Assembly (NCBI GenBank): GCA_016204155.1
Contig: JACQLG010000067.1
Coordinates: forward strand, 1-8,090
Direction of reading: 5' to 3'
Length of the DNA stretch: 8,090 nt
Source of the DNA: Candidatus Niyogiibacteriota bacterium
GTDB lineage: Bacteria > Patescibacteriota > Minisyncoccia > 1-14-0-10-42-19
Within the stretch, counting starts at the first letter, position 1. The number at the start of each line of letters is the position of its first letter. Below are positions 6,207 to 8,090 of the stretch, one piece after another. The notes under the pieces were generated by a model. It made no database searches. It was not told the DNA's origin and saw nothing but the letters and a program-made list of their open reading frames with translations. The position numbers were made by a program, and so were the translations under genes.

Positions 6207-6730
6207 TTATGGTGAAATCCAATGCGCGTTTCTGGTTTTTCTTCTTCCGCAAGCAAGCTTTTTATTACATCGAAAACCGCTTTAAATTTCTGGTCGTATT
6301 TACGCTCCATTGTTTCTATTTTCTTTCTTAAAGATTCATTGGTCGCCAAAAGCTCCCTCAACTTTACGAAAGTGCGTATGATCTGAATGTTTACTAAAAT
6401 CGCTCTTTTGCTATGCAATACGCTTGAAAGCATTGCGACGCCTTGTTCGGTAAAGGCCATCGGCGTATATCGTAGGCCTTTCTTGTCTGCTTTAGAGGTC
6501 ACAAATTGTGACCTCCAATTTTCGAATTCCGCCTTACTGAGCTCAAACATGAAATCTTCGGGGAATCTTTCTTTATTGCGTCTTACGGCTTGTTTCAATG
6601 CTTTAGTTTGAACTCCATATAATTCCGCCAAGTCCCGATCTAACATTACTTTCTTCCCTCGAATCCAAAATATCTGCCCGGCAATTCTTTCGGTGGGAAC
6701 AACGATGATTTCTTTTACGGATCGATTCAT
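6203..6730 (-). CDS. ORF6N-domain DNA-binding protein
   Basis: The product is 175 residues and complete. Seen: the ORF6N signature with I-R-G-K-K-V-M-L-D-R-D-L-A-E-L-Y-G-V (23-40), QAVRRNKERFPEDFMFELS (47-65), W72-R-S-Q, RYTPMAFTEQGVAMLSSVL (87-105), then VNIQIIRTFVKLRELL (113-128), a coiled-coil-like helix (129-160), and the usual family ending with R-I-G-F-H. ORF6N domains are found in phage antirepressor-like proteins and in many stand-alone chromosomal copies. DNA binding is expected; targets are unknown. The ATG has no Shine-Dalgarno. It overlaps the stop of a 26-codon frame made from a truncated comM 5' end (ATGA), and a perfect extended -10 (6748-6740) sits nine bases before it. Either translational coupling or a leaderless transcript is possible. 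It lies between the two comM 5' copies and probably arrived as a mobile or phage-derived gene. Confidence 0.9.
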   Translation of the reverse strand: MNRSVKEIIVVPTERIAGQIFWIRGKKVMLDRDLAELYGVQTKALKQAVRRNKERFPEDFMFELSKAEFENWRSQFVTSKADKKGLRYTPMAFTEQGVAMLSSVLHSKRAILVNIQIIRTFVKLRELLATNESLRKKIETMERKYDQKFKAVFDVIKSLLAEEEKPETRIGFHHK

Positions 6731-6739
6731 ATGCGGTCT

Positions 6740-6748
6740 ATTATATCA
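6740..6748 (-). promoter_or_regulatory. Extended -10 promoter element before the ORF6N gene
   Basis: TGATATAAT on the minus strand is a perfect TGnTATAAT. It begins just after the end of the comM-derived repeat and ends nine bases before the ATG, so the transcript would start at or next to the start codon. No -35 is seen at the right distance. Confidence 0.5.
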
Positions 6749-6750
6749 TG

Positions 6751-6807
6751 GTCAATAATCGAGCCCTTCAGCCCAACGATTTGCGCGGAGTGGAGTTTAA
6801 CTGACAT
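6751..6807 (-). repeat. Direct repeat copy B: comM codons 1-19
   Basis: Partner of 5471-5527, 52 of 57 bases identical, same orientation. Identity ends abruptly after codon 19 (GAC here, GAT in comM). The two copies bracket about 1.2 kb with the ORF6N gene, the remnant frame and the orphan gene. No integrase, transposase or terminal inverted repeat is visible between them. Confidence 0.9.
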
Positions 6808-6877
6808 ATTGGTTATAGCGTATCAAAATTCATTTGAACTTGGAAGAGCGGTAAACAGATGAAGGATGAGATGTGAA

Positions 6878-7648
6878 TCAATATTTTGAAACTCCCCAGA
6901 TAAAATAAAACCAACTTTGAAGCGTACTTGAATAATCTCGGCTTCTCATAAGGATTCCGAGTTTTTCTTTTTCCGAAGAAACAAGCCCGATTTTATCGTC
7001 GTAGAGAAATATTGTCGCATTAATCTCAATGCCTTGCGGCGCGTATCGAATTTCCAAATTATGCTCTTTGCTTTTTTTATAAAAAGGATCGTTAATATCC
7101 CCGCCACGAAAACGAAGTGTCTTTCCCACAATACCTTTTTCAATGCGTTTTTTCACAAAATATTTTGCAAATTCATTTCCAACCAGTGATACAAAATTAG
7201 TAAGCGACGCAGCTGTCAAAATTACTTTCTCCTCGCAATGCAAACTATCTTCAAGCATCATTTTAATCCCTTCAATTCCTTTGAAGTATTCGATTTGCGG
7301 ATATTCGACGTAAAACTTTCTCTCATCTTTCAAGCCCGGCAATAAAACGTTAAGCTCATTTTCCATTTCCTCATATTCTTTCTTTTTCCGATCAAGTAAT
7401 AATCCTATGTCTTCCGGAGACGCCATTTTAAACTTTTTTCCATAGAGAGCGCCCAGTTGATGGCACAACCCTTTATCTTCCAGTTTCTTCAACACGTCAT
7501 AGGCATTCGGCCTTGTAAGGCGGCATTCTTTTGCAAATTGAGTGGCATGCATGGGTCCATGCCGCAACCCAACAAGCAGCACACAGGTTTCTTTATTATT
7601 TAAACCAAATTTAGAGAGAAAAGCGCTTATTGTATTAGTATTTTCCAT
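6878..7648 (-). CDS. TrmB-family transcriptional regulator
   Basis: The product is 256 residues from the ATG at 7648. Seen: an N-terminal winged-helix domain (about 8-75: FLSKFGLNNKETCVLLVGLR, recognition region CRLTRPNAYDVLKKLEDKGL, wing YGKKFKMASPEDI), a coiled linker (84-104) and a C-terminal sensor-like domain (117-256) with YFKGIEGIKMMLED and EINATIFLYDDKIGL, as in PLD-like TrmB C-terminal domains. TrmB proteins are known mainly from archaea as sugar-responsive regulators. The ligand here cannot be read from sequence. An upstream ATG at 7711 would add 21 poor residues and overlap the promoter, so the internal ATG is preferred, although it has no Shine-Dalgarno. The gene is divergent from an unknown plus-strand gene across a shared promoter region with a palindrome, which suggests autoregulation plus control of that neighbour. 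Confidence 0.85.
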   Translation of the reverse strand: MENTNTISAFLSKFGLNNKETCVLLVGLRHGPMHATQFAKECRLTRPNAYDVLKKLEDKGLCHQLGALYGKKFKMASPEDIGLLLDRKKKEYEEMENELNVLLPGLKDERKFYVEYPQIEYFKGIEGIKMMLEDSLHCEEKVILTAASLTNFVSLVGNEFAKYFVKKRIEKGIVGKTLRFRGGDINDPFYKKSKEHNLEIRYAPQGIEINATIFLYDDKIGLVSSEKEKLGILMRSRDYSSTLQSWFYFIWGVSKY

Positions 7649-7657
7649 ATAGATAGT

Positions 7658-7676
7658 TGTCGAAAAAGTCTCGACA
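7658..7676. promoter_or_regulatory. Palindromic operator candidate TGTCGA-N7-TCGACA
   Basis: A perfect 6+6 inverted repeat with a 7-base centre. It overlaps the expected transcription start of the TrmB gene and lies two bases upstream of the -35 of the divergent gene. It would also form a hairpin in the TrmB leader. The position suits an autorepressor site. Confidence 0.6.
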
Positions 7677-7678
7677 TA

Positions 7679-7707
7679 TTTACATATAACATACCCTGTC
7701 CTATAAT
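7679..7707 (+). promoter_or_regulatory. Promoter of the divergent unknown gene
   Basis: TTTACA (7679-7684), a 17-base spacer and a perfect TATAAT (7702-7707). Its -35 overlaps the -10 of the TrmB promoter and its -10 overlaps the TrmB -35, so polymerase can hardly occupy both at once. Confidence 0.75.
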
Positions 7708-7711
7708 GCAA
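7683..7711 (-). promoter_or_regulatory. Promoter of the TrmB gene
   Basis: TTGCAT (7711-7706), a 17-base spacer and TATATG (7688-7683) on the minus strand. The start would fall near 7676, giving a leader of about 28 nt. It is interleaved with the promoter on the other strand. Confidence 0.55.
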
Positions 7712-7752
7712 GCGAATCTATTTTAAAAAATTATACGAGGAGGAGTATCAGT

Positions 7753-8090
7753 ATGGAAAACGAATTAAAGAAGAATCTTACGGAAACAAAAATCGATAAA
7801 AAAATCGATAAATTGATAAAAAAGAACAATTTGCCTATTCAGTTGCTCGATCTTTTGAAGAAAAATATGGCGCTGATAGTAAATGTTAACAAGAAGAGCT
7901 CGGTGATTCGGCCAAGCGACTGGAGGAGAGATGTGAGAAACGAAACAACCTTCTCTTTTGGAGAATATTTCTTTGAGATCGTTTGTGAGTTCCATCAATA
8001 TTGGGATTCTAGAGAAGACGATGGCACAACTGCGGGCTGGAGTACAACGCAACAGAAAGACACTTTGATAATAAAAGATAAAAGCGGAAA
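7753..8090 (+). CDS. Protein of unknown function, divergent from TrmB regulator (3' end beyond window)
   Basis: This is the only plus-strand gene in the window; 112 codons are visible before the edge. The start at 7753 is supported by AGGAGG (7738-7743) nine bases upstream and by the promoter at 7679-7707. Seen: a lysine-rich helical N-terminus with a repeated KIDKKIDK motif (13-20), then NNLPIQLLDLLKKN, then a more globular part with W57-R-R, FSFGEYFFEIVCEF (67-80), QYWDSREDDGTTAGW (82-96) and TLIIKDKSG (104-112). There is no signal peptide or membrane helix in the visible part. I do not recognise the family. The shared control region makes it the likely target of the TrmB regulator. Confidence 0.8.
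   Translation, partial: MENELKKNLTETKIDKKIDKLIKKNNLPIQLLDLLKKNMALIVNVNKKSSVIRPSDWRRDVRNETTFSFGEYFFEIVCEFHQYWDSREDDGTTAGWSTTQQKDTLIIKDKSG

Larger units (their letters stand above)
6727..6807 (-). pseudogene. Truncated comM 5' end, 26-codon frame coupled to ORF6N gene
   Basis: From the ATG at 6807 the first 19 codons encode exactly the same residues as intact comM (MSVKLHSAQIVGLKGSIID). The frame then diverges into seven unrelated codons (HDIIDRI) and stops at TGA 6729-6727, overlapping the ATG of the ORF6N gene by four bases. The rest of comM is absent here. The synonymous-only divergence from the intact copy shows that this sequence was under protein-level selection, in this or a donor genome, before it was cut. 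It may survive as a leader peptide for ORF6N or be a pure scar. Confidence 0.75.

Noticed and set aside
7649..7711. Longer N-terminus of the TrmB protein (start at 7711)
   Set aside because: It would place the start inside the promoter -35 box, and the residues do not resemble the family, which begins just before the winged helix.
7765..8052. Minus-strand open frame of 95 codons
   Set aside because: It is opposite the plus-strand gene, which has a promoter, a ribosome site and an open frame to the window edge.

Overview
The window is AT-rich and gene-dense, with short intergenic gaps. It looks bacterial, most likely from the Candidate Phyla Radiation (Patescibacteria/Parcubacteria-like). This is inferred from the mix of gene types: a 23S-IVS-type four-helix-bundle protein, an ORF6N-domain protein, a TrmB-type regulator, a YifB/ComM ATPase, a tRNA gene without encoded CCA, and several genes lacking a Shine-Dalgarno site beside others with strong ones. 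TGA acts as a normal stop, so the code appears standard. The taxonomic call is inference, not proof.

Layout (all genes on the minus strand unless stated). 1-1011: a RelA/SpoT-type alarmone synthetase without a hydrolase domain, cut at its C-terminus by the window edge and missed by simple ORF calling. 1073-1420: a four-helix-bundle protein just upstream of it. 1436-1553: inverted and iterated AT-rich repeats. 1552-1625: tRNA-Arg(UCG). 1676-1708: an intrinsic terminator closing a two-gene operon made of an SPFH/Band-7 membrane protein (2889-3887) and a five-helix membrane protein with a C-terminal beta-sandwich-like domain (1727-2905, start corrected). This operon has a near-consensus sigma-70 promoter and a 17-nt gene overlap. 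4004-5527: YifB/ComM Mg-chelatase-like AAA+ ATPase.

5528-6807 is the most unusual part. A second copy of the first 19 codons of comM lies at 6751-6807 in the same orientation, and all five base differences from the intact gene are synonymous. The two copies bracket about 1.2 kb holding a small orphan gene (5663-6001), an unlisted open frame without a good start that looks like the tail of a truncated gene (5994-6206), and an ORF6N gene (6203-6730). The ORF6N gene starts in an ATGA overlap with the truncated comM copy. This looks like an insertion or allele-replacement scar at the 5' end of comM.

6878-7648: a TrmB-family regulator. It is divergent from a plus-strand gene of unknown function (7753 to beyond the window end). 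Their promoters are interleaved face to face and sit beside a TGTCGA-N7-TCGACA palindrome, which suggests that the regulator controls both itself and the unknown gene. No stretch over 300 bases lacks a gene.
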